A stretch of 64,000 nucleotides of DNA from DATARH01 sp035550515 (GTDB taxonomy: Bacteria; Pseudomonadota; Alphaproteobacteria; ATCC43930; CGMCC-115725): positions 1-64,000 of the forward strand of contig DASZOZ010000039.1 of assembly GCA_035550515.1 (NCBI GenBank), read 5' to 3'. Made by a program: the position numbers and the translations under genes. Below the pieces are notes generated by a model. That model did not search any database. It saw only the letters and a list, made by a program, of their open reading frames with translations, and had not been told where the DNA came from. This document shows positions 1 to 8,979 of this stretch, one piece after another; the stretch's first letter is position 1; each line of letters starts with the position of its first letter.

Positions 1-1
1 A

Positions 2-877
2 GGGAGTGCCGGGCTGGTCGACCGCAGCTCGCGGCCACATCGCCTGCATCGGCCGACGCCGCAAGCGACGGTCGAGCGCATCGAGAGCTTGCGGCGCCAG
101 CGCTGGACCGGCAAGCAGATCGCCCACAAGCAGATCGCCCACAAGCAGATCGCCCACAAGCAGATCGCCCACAAGCAGATCGCCCACAAGCAGATCGCCC
201 AGCAGACCCGTGTCTCGCCCGCCACCGTCAGCCGGGTGCTGAAGCGCCTCGGCCTCAGCCGCGTCCGAGACATCGAACCGGCCCCGCCGGTACGACGCTA
301 CGAGCGCAAAGAACCGGGTGAGATGATCCATCTCGACACCAAGAAGCTCGGCCGCTTCGAGCGCATCGGCTACCGCATCACCGGCGATCGCACCGGCCAG
401 GGCAACAGCCGCGGTGTCGGCTGGGAGTTTGTTCACATCGCTATCGACGACGCCTCGCGCATCGCCTTCTGCCGGATCATGCCCGACGAGAAAAAGGAAA
501 GCGCCGTTGCCTTCCTCCAGGCCGCGCTGGCCTACTACCAGAGCCTTGGCGTCACCGTCGCCCGTGTCATGACCGACAACGGCTCATGCTACAAAGCTTT
601 CGACTTCCGCGACGCCTGCCGTGAGCGCGGCCTCAAGCACGTCCGAACCAGGCCCTACACGCCAAAGACAAACGGCAAGGCCGAGCGCTTCATCCAGACC
701 GCCCTGCGCGAATGGGCCTACGCCCAAGCCTACCCGACGTCAAACCACCGCGCCAAAGAGCTGCCGATCTGGTCGCATCGCTACAACTGGCATCGACCGC
801 ACGGCGGCATAAAATACCAAACACCTATCAGCCGACTCGACCTGCCCGAAGACAACCTAGTGAGGCTCCACAGCTAG
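2..877 (+). CDS. IS481-type transposase, 5' end beyond window edge
   Basis: DDE-type insertion-sequence transposase. The frame is open from the first bases of the window, so the N-terminus lies to the left. In order the visible part has a helix-turn-helix (VSPATVSRVLKRLGLSR), a linker with RRYERKEPGEMIHLD, and a complete integrase core with DDE-region blocks VMTDNG and TPKTNGKAERFIQTALREW, ending RLHS. The core looks intact, but about 25 extra residues from a tandem repeat sit inside the HTH (see the repeat entry), which may stop DNA binding. The 3' end of a related copy lies at about 7.74-7.82 kb. Family assignment is by recognition of the core; activity is unknown. Confidence 0.9.
   Translation, partial: GSAGLVDRSSRPHRLHRPTPQATVERIESLRRQRWTGKQIAHKQIAHKQIAHKQIAHKQIAHKQIAQQTRVSPATVSRVLKRLGLSRVRDIEPAPPVRRYERKEPGEMIHLDTKKLGRFERIGYRITGDRTGQGNSRGVGWEFVHIAIDDASRIAFCRIMPDEKKESAVAFLQAALAYYQSLGVTVARVMTDNGSCYKAFDFRDACRERGLKHVRTRPYTPKTNGKAERFIQTALREWAYAQAYPTSNHRAKELPIWSHRYNWHRPHGGIKYQTPISRLDLPEDNLVRLHS
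113..202 (+). repeat. 15-bp in-frame tandem repeat inside transposase HTH
   Basis: Unit AAGCAGATCGCCCAC is repeated five times perfectly (113-187), followed by a sixth copy ending in CAG instead of CAC (188-202). Each unit encodes KQIAH, and the last encodes KQIAQ. Relatives I know have a single KQIAQQTGVSPATVS segment here, so this is a slippage expansion of an HTH helix codon block. Confidence 0.95.
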
Positions 878-940
878 GCGCAGACGCAGTGCGTTGGTGT
901 GGCTGCGGTGGTCGAAATTCCATGGTGGCGAAAATGCGCA

Positions 941-2077
941 TCATCCAAAAAGTGGGACGTTGTCGTCGCGCGACGGCAGTGTGCCGTCCGCGGGCAGGTC
1001 GGGGATCGTCCGGGGTGCGAAACTCCTCATGTCGACGCGCGCTTGGGAGCCGGCGACGCTGCGTGTCTCGATTAAACCGCCGCCCTGGATGGCAGAAACG
1101 CGCCCCTTGAGATCGTTCGCAACCATCGCGCGTATGGCAGACTTATCCGGATTTGAGAGGTCATCGATTCCGCGAAGGTCAGCTTCGAACTGACGAAACA
1201 GGTTGTTTATCGTGACAGGAAGCTGTTCTGCGGGCGTATCGCGCAGCGCTGTATCGAACGCCTTGGCGCGCGCGGCCAGTGCGGGCAGCGTGGCCCAAGA
1301 CGCCGCGCGGCTCGGGCCACGATGCAACTCGAATAGCATCATGTCAGTGGAATCAAATGGCTTGGACGCCACCGGATTGGGTCCTTCATAAAGGCGACCT
1401 TCCTTCACCCAGAGCGTGTTCGCCGGCACTTCCGTTTGCGGCGCGTTAATCGCGACGACAAAACCCGGTTTGGCGGGACGGCCTGCGCCCGCCCCAGGCG
1501 CGCGAAGCGTGTCGTGAATGCCAAGGGCAAGCCCTGTACCGGAAAGCCCGAGGAGGCCTTCGGCGCCGGATTTCAGGACGTTCGCGACCTCAGTCACTTG
1601 TTTCAGCGCGGGTACCACACCCGACAGTTGAGACAGTGTGTCGATCAGGACCTTCGCGCCATCCTCGGCGGGGACGGAATAAAGCCCGGCAAGAAGCTCA
1701 ATATCCTGTCCATCATAAACCAACGGGCCCATGAGCCGATAAGCTAACCCAATTAAGCGATCCAGATTGCTGCTTCCCAGGTCTTTCAACTGGCCAGGAC
1801 CGGCCACCGTTGATGTGTTCCGCTGCGCGGCAGGATCGCCGTAGGCGATAAATGCATGAACCAGCGGATAAAACTCCTTCCACAGAACTCGGGACCTTCG
1901 TAAATACATTTCTGCTAACCGCAGAACAACATAATCGTCATTCACCACAAACCCGACAGGAACGGGAACAGGCCTATTTTGCCCATCAACCACATGATCG
2001 TCTGGAACCCATTGCCAACCGAGCACCTTGGAATTGCTTTCGAAAAGCTTTTGTAGAAATTCGGGAACAATGCTCAT
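941..2077 (-). CDS. Hypothetical protein, partner of caspase-like protease
   Basis: A 378-aa protein with no domain I recognise. It starts 12 bp after the stop of the caspase-like gene, with a good AAAGAGG ribosome site, so the two are almost certainly one operon. There is no signal peptide. A Gly/Ala-rich hydrophobic patch lies near residues 165-190 (GLLGLSGTGLALGIH) and could touch a membrane. The C-terminus (DDNVPLFG) lies only about 60 bp from the IS481 transposase stop codon on the other strand, so the IS may have replaced the original end. By context it may be a substrate, regulator or effector of the caspase; that is inference only. Confidence 0.7.
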   Translation of the reverse strand: MSIVPEFLQKLFESNSKVLGWQWVPDDHVVDGQNRPVPVPVGFVVNDDYVVLRLAEMYLRRSRVLWKEFYPLVHAFIAYGDPAAQRNTSTVAGPGQLKDLGSSNLDRLIGLAYRLMGPLVYDGQDIELLAGLYSVPAEDGAKVLIDTLSQLSGVVPALKQVTEVANVLKSGAEGLLGLSGTGLALGIHDTLRAPGAGAGRPAKPGFVVAINAPQTEVPANTLWVKEGRLYEGPNPVASKPFDSTDMMLFELHRGPSRAASWATLPALAARAKAFDTALRDTPAEQLPVTINNLFRQFEADLRGIDDLSNPDKSAIRAMVANDLKGRVSAIQGGGLIETRSVAGSQARVDMRSFAPRTIPDLPADGTLPSRDDNVPLFG

Positions 2078-2089
2078 TACGATACCTCT

Positions 2090-4636
2090 TTAATTCAGTC
2101 GAATTGCGTTAAATACAGCCTCCGAAGCGAGCTGCTGAAAGCGCGAGACCGACCAATGCTCAGTTCGGTTGCGAGCGAGTGCATGCCGCGCCAGGATCGC
2201 TAGCGGTTCAGCGAGGACGGGATTGCCTAGAGCTGTATCGTCCAACAGGGCGTCGAGCGCATTCTCGCGGTCGGTTTCCTCGCTGACGGCCTGAATCACG
2301 CGCGTATCGGTCAGATCTGGAACTCGCGACACCAGGAAGTCGTGAACGCCTTTTTGACGCTGCGCAAAATCAGTCCGCGCTTGGTCAGTTAACGTCTCCG
2401 CCGTCGTAAGACGCCTAAACCGCCCGAACCATCCCAGCGCTCCAAGAACAGGGTCACCCCAGCTGCCATAGGCGATCCGGGAAAACACATCGTAGTCGAC
2501 GTCGTCCAGGATGGCGCGAGCGCGATATAACCGGGCCGCGAGGGTAAGCGCCCGAGCTAAGCGGCCCGGTCGGACTGATTCATCGCTGCCCGGCGGCAGC
2601 ACGAAGAGGCTGACTGACAGGTCCCACCGTCGATCCTGCCAGAGGGTCACGGCGACTGTCGAACAATGATCGTCGACCCTCGGGAGGGCCGTGTCGAGTT
2701 CGCCCCAACCGGGAAGGCTCAAACGCATTCCATCCGTATCTCGCGGGCCGTTCTGCATAAAAATAGAGACGCGGCCGGAGCGATCTTGCCAAACCCGTTG
2801 CGCGGTTCCGCCAGCCGATAGCGTCAGTTGATTTGCGCGGTCTGGAATGGAGCCGCTCCACGGACCATCGAAAGCGACCGCGAACGATGCGGGTGCTTTT
2901 GAGTGTGCGGCAGAAAGCGGTATCTTGAGCCGTGGGCTGAATGACTGAAGGACAGCGTTCCTCGCATCGAATGGCTTCAGTGCCAACATCGGCAAGAGCG
3001 TGGGCAGGATAGCGCCCTGCATTGGGCCGATGGACTCGGATGGCGTATAAGAAAGACGCGGATTAGTCACCGCTTCGCTCGCCGCTTGCTCCGGATGCGG
3101 CAGCAGGGCCGCGAGCGCTGGGGTAATTTGCGCGGTCGCCGAGACCTCGTAATCCTGGCCAGATGCGATGTCCTCTTCGCGGACGGCAATTACTTCATCG
3201 CCCAGCATGATCTCAACGCGCCACAGGCCTTCGGCCATCGGGATCCGTTCATTGACCGGCTCGATGCGTTGCTCGCGGCCACCCGATAAGCGCGTGAGCC
3301 GCACGGATGCTCCTGGATCGATGGCGCGCACCGTCAGGGTTGGCCTGGGCATTTCATAATGACCCCACTCGGGCGTGACCAAGAAGGAGACGCCGCCACG
3401 AAAACGCCCGCGTGGGCGATCGTCAACAAAATGGGGGGTGACTGTCGTCTCCGTCACCGCAGCATTGGCGACCGGGGGCGCGCCGGACAAGGGGTCGGTG
3501 ATGCCCTCCGGGGAGGTTTCGAGACCCACGTATGGGACAGCGGGAGCGGTTGCAGAAACCCGAAGCGTAATTCGATCCACTTCGCGGACATCAACGATTG
3601 GGTTGTCGATCCGGGGCGCCTGCCAACCGTGAGCGTCTGGGCTTAGCGCCGCCGCGAGGCGATACCGCTCGGGCGGCAGCGGCACCGCTTCGCCGTTTGC
3701 GCGAGGTGGCCATTCTGCGACTTTATTTCGTTTCACGGATAACGACGCGGCGATCGCGCTGGCGGCTTCCGCCGGCTCCACGAACAGCCCGAACAGGCGG
3801 TCCGGCAGGGCGCCGGCATCGCGAAGCGGCCCGGGTTTCACTTCTCCGCTCCACACTCGCGGCAACTGATATTCGATCTCCCAAGCGTTGCCAGGATAGG
3901 CGGATTGAATGTGACGTTTGGCGTAATCTCCTAACGATTCAAGGCTAATCAGCCACGTGCCACGGTCTTCTTCGTACCACCCCGAGGCACCCCACTGGGC
4001 CGCCCCACTACACTCGATGCCTTCCAGCAAATAGCCCGTCAACAGACCGTGCCCGCCTTTTGCCGCCGCGGCCTGGCCGAGTGGTGCCACGGCGTACAAC
4101 ACGGCGCGGGCCATCTCGGTGGCCTCGGCGGTGATGTCGTGGGGCGGGAGGTCCCAACCGATTGTCGCGACGTTGGGCAGGATGCGATCGGGCGGTAAGT
4201 TCCGGCAAGCATCTATGATCCAGTACTGCTCCCGTGCTCCACGCCGGGCGAAACGACCGATCAACTCGTCGAAGTCAATTAACTTCGCGCCGGCGTTTTT
4301 TAAGGTCGTGACGCCGGCAGAGACGAGCACCGTGCGAAGCGAGTCCGCTTCCCGGCCAAGCCGGACGGAAAGTCCGTGTCCAGCAAAGTAGACCAGTAGC
4401 CTTTCCAAGAGAGGATCGGCATCATAGCATTCAAGCAACCATTCAAGAATATGCTCGCGGGTGGGTATCGCTTCTCGGTTCGGCCCCGACGGCGAAATCA
4501 TCAGGGTGCATTCTTCTTCCCGAAAGAGCCCGAGCTTAATCAGAACATCACGCATCGCCTTGGCGTCGTTGACGCAGCTCGTCAATTGCGCAAAGGGATA
4601 GTCATCAATGCCGATTAGCAGTGCGCGCTGCGCCAT
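2090..4636 (-). CDS. Caspase-fold (peptidase C14) protease with C-terminal beta-rich region
   Basis: An 848-aa protein. Residues 1-250 look like a prokaryotic caspase/orthocaspase: an N-terminal ALLIGIDDYP strand, catalytic His87 in VYFAGHG and catalytic Cys144 in IIDACRN. The rest (about 280-848) is non-enzymatic, rich in predicted beta strands and without a recognisable repeat. There is no signal peptide or clear membrane segment. Such enzymes cleave after Arg/Lys or Asp and occur in bacterial signalling, defence and cell-death modules. The start has a GAGAGG ribosome site. It is the first gene of a two-gene operon with the 378-aa protein. The catalytic dyad is visible; a defence role is inference. 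Confidence 0.85.
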   Translation of the reverse strand: MAQRALLIGIDDYPFAQLTSCVNDAKAMRDVLIKLGLFREEECTLMISPSGPNREAIPTREHILEWLLECYDADPLLERLLVYFAGHGLSVRLGREADSLRTVLVSAGVTTLKNAGAKLIDFDELIGRFARRGAREQYWIIDACRNLPPDRILPNVATIGWDLPPHDITAEATEMARAVLYAVAPLGQAAAAKGGHGLLTGYLLEGIECSGAAQWGASGWYEEDRGTWLISLESLGDYAKRHIQSAYPGNAWEIEYQLPRVWSGEVKPGPLRDAGALPDRLFGLFVEPAEAASAIAASLSVKRNKVAEWPPRANGEAVPLPPERYRLAAALSPDAHGWQAPRIDNPIVDVREVDRITLRVSATAPAVPYVGLETSPEGITDPLSGAPPVANAAVTETTVTPHFVDDRPRGRFRGGVSFLVTPEWGHYEMPRPTLTVRAIDPGASVRLTRLSGGREQRIEPVNERIPMAEGLWRVEIMLGDEVIAVREEDIASGQDYEVSATAQITPALAALLPHPEQAASEAVTNPRLSYTPSESIGPMQGAILPTLLPMLALKPFDARNAVLQSFSPRLKIPLSAAHSKAPASFAVAFDGPWSGSIPDRANQLTLSAGGTAQRVWQDRSGRVSIFMQNGPRDTDGMRLSLPGWGELDTALPRVDDHCSTVAVTLWQDRRWDLSVSLFVLPPGSDESVRPGRLARALTLAARLYRARAILDDVDYDVFSRIAYGSWGDPVLGALGWFGRFRRLTTAETLTDQARTDFAQRQKGVHDFLVSRVPDLTDTRVIQAVSEETDRENALDALLDDTALGNPVLAEPLAILARHALARNRTEHWSVSRFQQLASEAVFNAIRLN

Positions 4637-4989
4637 TGCCGCCTCTCGTTCGGACCATCAAGGTTATCATAATCGACTTGTGCTACAGCGGTCCCTTTAC
4701 TGGCGGGGGTTGTCCGCGGCTCCTCGAAGCGCAAATCCAGGTCAATTTCGCCGATGCAAGAGCCAAGGACGTAGCGGCTGAGTGAACCTGCCTTTTTGAA
4801 GCTGCTGCCGACCGAACTGGCAGCCCACCCCGCGCCCGGAAGAGGCGGAGAGCCGACGGTCGTGCCTTAGAGGTGACTTGCCATCGCCACAGACTTCCTT
4901 TCATGGACGACACGGCAGGTTAGAAGGAAGGGCTATTATCGGTGCGCGATTTCAGCCGTAACCACGCTTCTTGAGCCAACCGCGCTCGT
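4637..4989 (-). other. No gene recognised
   Basis: Upstream region of the caspase operon and tail of the IS1595 relic. A short open frame of 76 codons exists on the minus strand, but I see no family resemblance or convincing ribosome site. Confidence 0.4.
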
Positions 4990-5486
4990 TGTGGAATTCC
5001 CAGGTCGGACCGGCATCGCCCTTGTAACCGATGAAAGTCTCATCGATTTCGAGCGTCTTGCCTCGCCGCTCCTTGCGGAGAACACATCAGCAAAAGGGGC
5101 GTGGCCTCACGGACGCGGTGCGTCTTGAACCACGCCGTCTTGTAAGTTACGCCCAGCACGCGGTGCAGCTGGTAGCTGCTAAAGCCTTTCTTGCGGGAGC
5201 AGAGCAGATGCATCGCCTGGAACTACAGGTTCAGCGGGACATGCGCGCTCTCAAACACGGTGCCTACCGTGACGCGGAACTGGCGTTTGCATGGGTCGCA
5301 ACGCCACAAACCGAGCCGGCCGCCCTTCACCTTCGTAATGCGATCCGTGCCGCCGCACTTCGGGCAAACCGGGCCGTTCGGCGGCGGCCTCGTCATGGAA
5401 GAGGGCATGCTGCGTGCGGCGCCTGGATCGATCGTCGGCATCATCGAGTACGATGGGCCGCCGGGATAGGGGCGTCGGGACCGCAC
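4990..5486 (-). pseudogene. IS1595-family transposase relic (nonsense and frameshift)
   Basis: The minus strand encodes the zinc-ribbon start of an IS1595/ISXO2 transposase: CPKCGG, GLWRCDPCKRQF and VTVGTVFESAHVPLNL. A TAG follows where relatives have a Trp codon. After the stop the same frame goes on (FQAMHLLCSRKKGFSSYQLHR, then GVTYKTAWF), and then shifts frame to reach the catalytic-Asp block IDETFIG near 5023-5046. Both an in-frame nonsense codon and a frameshift are therefore visible, and the element is dead. The left limit is approximate because similarity fades after DETFIG. Confidence 0.8.
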
Positions 5487-5874
5487 GAATGGCGGCAGGC
5501 CGTCCTGACCATGAGTGGCGAAGTCGCGTTACTACTTGGCCGCGCCCACGGCTTGCCCGGTTGCGCTGCGAGCGCGTATCCGTAGATGTCGTGCGAGCCC
5601 GCCAGCTCCCACCATCGATGGAGGAGGAGCTGTGCGGGTCATCGGGATGGACATACATTGATCGTTCGCCCAGATGGCGATCCTGGAGGACGGCGGATAC
5701 GAGAAGAGCGTCGCGTCGAGCTTGTTCATCAGCGGTTCATGGACTCCGCGCGAACGCTTCGAGGTCGTCATCATCGAGGCGACCAGCAATATAGTGGCGC
5801 TGCGGTAGAAAGGCTTCGCCGCCCTTCGTGAGGCGAGTTGCTGTTACCAACCCGCGGCTCGTCAAAGCGATCGC
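5487..5874. other. No gene recognised
   Basis: Overlapping short open frames occur on both strands between the IS1595 relic and the lipoprotein gene. None has a family resemblance or a good ribosome site. Probably degraded accessory DNA. Confidence 0.35.
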
Positions 5875-7200
5875 TTATGGGGTTAGCCGCACCGTCAAGC
5901 TCGCCGGAGTATCCGACACGGTGGAGTTGAGCTGAATCAGTTCCGATAGCATCGAAAACAAGCGTTTCGTGTTGTCCGCATTCTCCCGCGGCACACACGC
6001 ATCTTTCGATTCGGCTACGGCGAAACAATCATCAAAGACCTTGGCAGGCTGAACCGTCAGCATCCGGTTGTCACCTGCGGACCGAGCGGCGAGCGTGTAG
6101 TACTTCACCGCATCCGGGTGTCGCAGAAGCTTGCCAAGATAGAGGAAAGTCGCCATCAGGGAACGCGTCCTCAGGCCCAGCGTCGCCCGGACGACTTGGG
6201 AGCCTCGCGTGAACGGAAAGGTCAAGGTCGATTCCCTGTTGTCGGCAGATGATGTGCTGGGAGTCTCCGGCTTCGTATTTGCTGATGTAGGCTTCGACTT
6301 GCGATGGGGTGTGGTGGGTGCAGCTTGCTTTTGACCGGCTGCATGCTCGCACAAGGCGGTGGGAAGCCCCTGGAGTTGCCGGACGAGGTCGGGGCGCGCC
6401 TGCGCCGGATCCAAGCAGAACACGCCAGTGAGGATGGTTTTCGGCTGCGTCTGTGTCTTGCTGTTTGGGTCGTATTTGGGGTTCGGCACTGTCGAGAAAT
6501 CAACCGTCAGACCATAGGCGATGCCGGCCTCGACCCAGTACAAAAAGCGTTGATACCGACAGTTGGCCAAGGTCGCGTAGCCACCCTCGCCGGGAGGATG
6601 ATAGGGGCTGACGGCCGCGAGGTCGGGGCCGGTATAACCTGGGTCATAGGCGGCATAATCATAAGCAGGACAGCTCGATGAATCCTGTTCTGGATCGTTC
6701 TTGTATTCAAGAACTGTTCCGTTGGCCTCCTGGAAGCGGATCGAATCTAACAGCGCCAAGAAGACCATTTCCTTCGGGAAATTCTGAAGCAACAGGCCGA
6801 TCAGGCCGACCTGAATCGGCGTCAGCAGGCTGTTGTGGAAGTCATGCGTTTCAATGGGATCAAGCTCCAACGATACGGAAGCAGAATTATCCGTAGCTGT
6901 GGTGAAGACATAGTCTTTGGCCGCGGCACTTTTGGCCGGCCCGAAGGTGATGTTCGGTAGGCCGAACTTCACGTCGCTGGTCTGACTCGGGGCTATCTTG
7001 TTATGCTGATAGAAGCGGAGCGGCTGCAGCCGGCTCGCGCGGATGATATTCGTCAGAATCTCGTTGTTGTCCGCATTGTCGTATGCCTTGTCCAAGGTCG
7101 CGATGCGCGGAGTGATGGAGGAATCAGTAAATTGGCAGGCGCCGAGCATTCCTGCGCCGACGAGAACCATGATCACCCTGGCGCATTCGAAAGTCCCCAT
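5875..7200 (-). CDS. Putative outer-membrane lipoprotein, unknown function
   Basis: About 441 aa with an N-terminal lipoprotein signal: a hydrophobic stretch ending MLGAC, so Cys would be lipidated. The body has no domain I recognise. It includes a conserved-looking NEILTNIIRASRLQPLRFYQ segment early on and a low-complexity Thr/Pro/Ser/Lys-rich stretch in the C-terminal third. I chose the ATG at 7200 because it puts the lipobox at a normal distance; an upstream ATG at 7266 would overlap the preceding small gene. It follows that 96-aa gene by 38 bp, so they may be co-transcribed. Function cannot be named. Confidence 0.7.
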   Translation of the reverse strand: MGTFECARVIMVLVGAGMLGACQFTDSSITPRIATLDKAYDNADNNEILTNIIRASRLQPLRFYQHNKIAPSQTSDVKFGLPNITFGPAKSAAAKDYVFTTATDNSASVSLELDPIETHDFHNSLLTPIQVGLIGLLLQNFPKEMVFLALLDSIRFQEANGTVLEYKNDPEQDSSSCPAYDYAAYDPGYTGPDLAAVSPYHPPGEGGYATLANCRYQRFLYWVEAGIAYGLTVDFSTVPNPKYDPNSKTQTQPKTILTGVFCLDPAQARPDLVRQLQGLPTALCEHAAGQKQAAPTTPHRKSKPTSANTKPETPSTSSADNRESTLTFPFTRGSQVVRATLGLRTRSLMATFLYLGKLLRHPDAVKYYTLAARSAGDNRMLTVQPAKVFDDCFAVAESKDACVPRENADNTKRLFSMLSELIQLNSTVSDTPASLTVRLTP

Positions 7201-7238
7201 CGCCAATGGCCCTGTTTCAGAGGCGGCGCGGATGCCAA

Positions 7239-7529
7239 TCAGTGGTCGCAGCCGGGGGGCGGGCATGCCTCTTTCATTTGCTGCAGTTGGTCGCCGCTCA
7301 GCTTCTGCAGCACTTTGGCAACTGGATGCAGCCGAGCCTGCGCTGTCGTCAGCGGATTAGCCGATTGCAGGATGGGATTGATTTCCCTGCTGAGTTCACC
7401 GCGCTCGTCCGCGTCTGCCAGCACCCGCAAGTCGTCACCCGACAACGATCCGAGTACACTGCGCGCCAATGGATGCCCCAAGGCGCCACGAATCAGCCGC
7501 ATCGGATGTCTGCGCATGGCTCGCGCCAT
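7239..7529 (-). CDS. Hypothetical small protein
   Basis: A 96-aa protein starting MARAMRRHPMRLIRG, with a helical charged centre (LSGDDLRVLADADERGEL) and a Cys-containing tail. No known domain, signal peptide or membrane segment. It lies just upstream of the lipoprotein gene on the same strand and may share its transcript. Codon use fits a real gene, but support is only the reading frame and position. Confidence 0.5.
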   Translation of the reverse strand: MARAMRRHPMRLIRGALGHPLARSVLGSLSGDDLRVLADADERGELSREINPILQSANPLTTAQARLHPVAKVLQKLSGDQLQQMKEACPPPGCDH

Positions 7530-7735
7530 AGCCGAATTCTCCTGACTAGAGACAACCTAGCACGGTATCGCGATCCAATAAGACGATGCAATCCCTTCAA
7601 GCGAACAATCGTGAGTTTCTGCGGCGAGCATCCCCCGGGACGCCGGCTTGTCCGGCTGGGAGTGGAGCGGAGCTCAGGGAAATCCTCGGGAGCCTAATGG
7701 GCCAGTTACGGCCGACGCCCGGGCCAAGTCAGAGG

Positions 7736-7816
7736 CAGTCCCGCCATGCGGTACCCAAACTGCCTATCAGCCGCCTCAGCCTATCCGAGGACAACCTGTT
7801 GAGGCTCCGCAGCTAG
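7736..7816 (+). pseudogene. 3' relic of a second IS481-type transposase
   Basis: The last codons read PISRLSLSEDNLLRLRS then stop, matching the end of the transposase at 877 (PISRLDLPEDNLVRLHS) in sequence and strand. Nothing of the catalytic core is present upstream, so only the extreme 3' end survives. The two copies bracket the caspase/lipoprotein segment in direct orientation. Confidence 0.85.
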
Positions 7817-8408
7817 CGGTACCGACACAAGTCCAGAAGATGCGCTGTTATGCGATTGAATACGTCAGCCCAGTCGTTCCAAGCATGCTGGCGGAACAAG
7901 CGCGCCGATCGGTACCATGGGCTGTCTGACCGCTCGAGAAACCACATCCAGTGCGGTACATATCTGAGCTTTCCCAGTGCCGCGACTAGGTGCGCTACGG
8001 CGCCATCTACCGCAATGACGAGATCCAGTTCGCGGATCGCCGCCGCAGTATTGGCTAAATCCGTACAATACCCGCTCAAATCGGTGATCGGTCCAAGCAC
8101 CATCGGCCCAATCGCTTCCGCCGCCGCCGTCCCGGCAATAGAAAGCCGCTCGAAAAAAGCGACGCCGGCGGCTCGTCATCGGTGCCGTGTAAACTCGACC
8201 ATGCGATACCCACGCGGAGCTTTCGCGGCGCCCTGGGAAACGCTGCAGCGAATTTTGTCGTGCGGGACGTGTTCGCACAGAGATATGCGTCGCTTTTGAT
8301 ATCACTAAATTTGCGCACAAAAAGAGCTGGCACCGCGGATTGGTAACAATACCAATTGGCCCGTGGCAGCGGCGCTGACATGGCGATGATCTGATCGGCA
8401 ATACCCAA
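7813..8408 (-). pseudogene. Frameshifted glycosyltransferase family 9-like remnant
   Basis: Two minus-strand frames together resemble the C-terminal half of TPR/heptosyltransferase-type glycosyltransferases. The first (about 8408-8120) has LRVGIAWSS, the usual first strand of the nucleotide-sugar domain. The second (8103-7813) has ELDLVIAVDGAVAHLVAALG, then FLERSDSPWYRSARLFRQ and a final DWADVF block, all hallmarks of the family. They are out of frame with each other, and the N-terminal half is missing. Assignment rests on motif recognition only. Confidence 0.7.
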
Positions 8409-8522
8409 GCCCTACACGAGGGGATGAGCTTGGGTTGGCACTGCACGAAGAGTTCACTTCCCCGTTGCCTGATCTCCGGCAAGTACCTCGCTGTCCAAAT
8501 TCCGCACGCGGTGTCAGTATCA

Positions 8523-8660
8523 TTAATGATGAGAAGCCGTTGCCGAGTGATTGTGCCAGGCGTGGCGGCGAAACCACCCGTTCAAGGATTCTCGCCCGCA
8601 ATCAAAGCGGGTTTGGTCGTCTTCCTCGGTAAGGGGCCGCGGCGGGCTTGCTTCTGCTAC
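8523..8660 (-). pseudogene. N-terminal fragment of a TacT-like GNAT toxin
   Basis: Encodes RPLTEEDDQTRFDCGRESLN followed by WFRRHA and a stop. The FDCG...LN.W...HA pattern is the start of TacT-type acetyltransferase toxins, which acetylate charged tRNAs. The catalytic acetyl-CoA-binding part is absent, so this is a remnant. It lies directly after the antitoxin remnant, overlapping its stop as in intact pairs. Confidence 0.7.
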
Positions 8661-8827
8661 GTGGGAGGGCGCCCGCGGAGTTCCTTCAGCGCCGCAACCT
8701 CGCGCGCGGGCGAAGCAACCCAAGCCTCAAAACGGTCCCAGTCTTTCGCAGGGATCGTGATGATGCGGCGTTCGAGAACATCCGCTTCGGCCGCTTCCAG
8801 CGCCTTGCGCCGGACGACGCAGCCGTT
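8657..8827 (-). pseudogene. Antitoxin (DUF1778/TacA-like) C-terminal remnant
   Basis: The open stretch reads ALEAAEADVLERRIITIPAK and then DWDRFEAWVASPAREVAAL before a TAG. The D.WDRF.AW...P pattern resembles the toxin-neutralising C-terminus of TacA/DUF1778 antitoxins. A TGA upstream removes the N-terminal DNA-binding ribbon-helix-helix. With the following toxin fragment it forms a decayed type II toxin-antitoxin locus. Confidence 0.6.
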
Positions 8828-8979
8828 TCATGCGGGTCGCGGTAAGTGGCATTTTGCGACGAAGCCGGTGTTCCGAGATGCAGCGCCTGCTTCGCTTAAA
8901 TCGTCGATCCTAGTCGTCGGCTCACCTTCCGTCCCGGCTCCTTTTCTTGTAGTCAGAATAAACAGGAAGAGGCCAGAGA

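Noticed and set aside
113..202. CRISPR-like short repeats
   Set aside because: The 15-bp units are directly abutting with no spacers and encode an in-frame peptide repeat.
5532..5789. An 85-codon minus-strand frame
   Set aside because: No family resemblance or ribosome site, and it lies in degraded DNA next to an IS relic.
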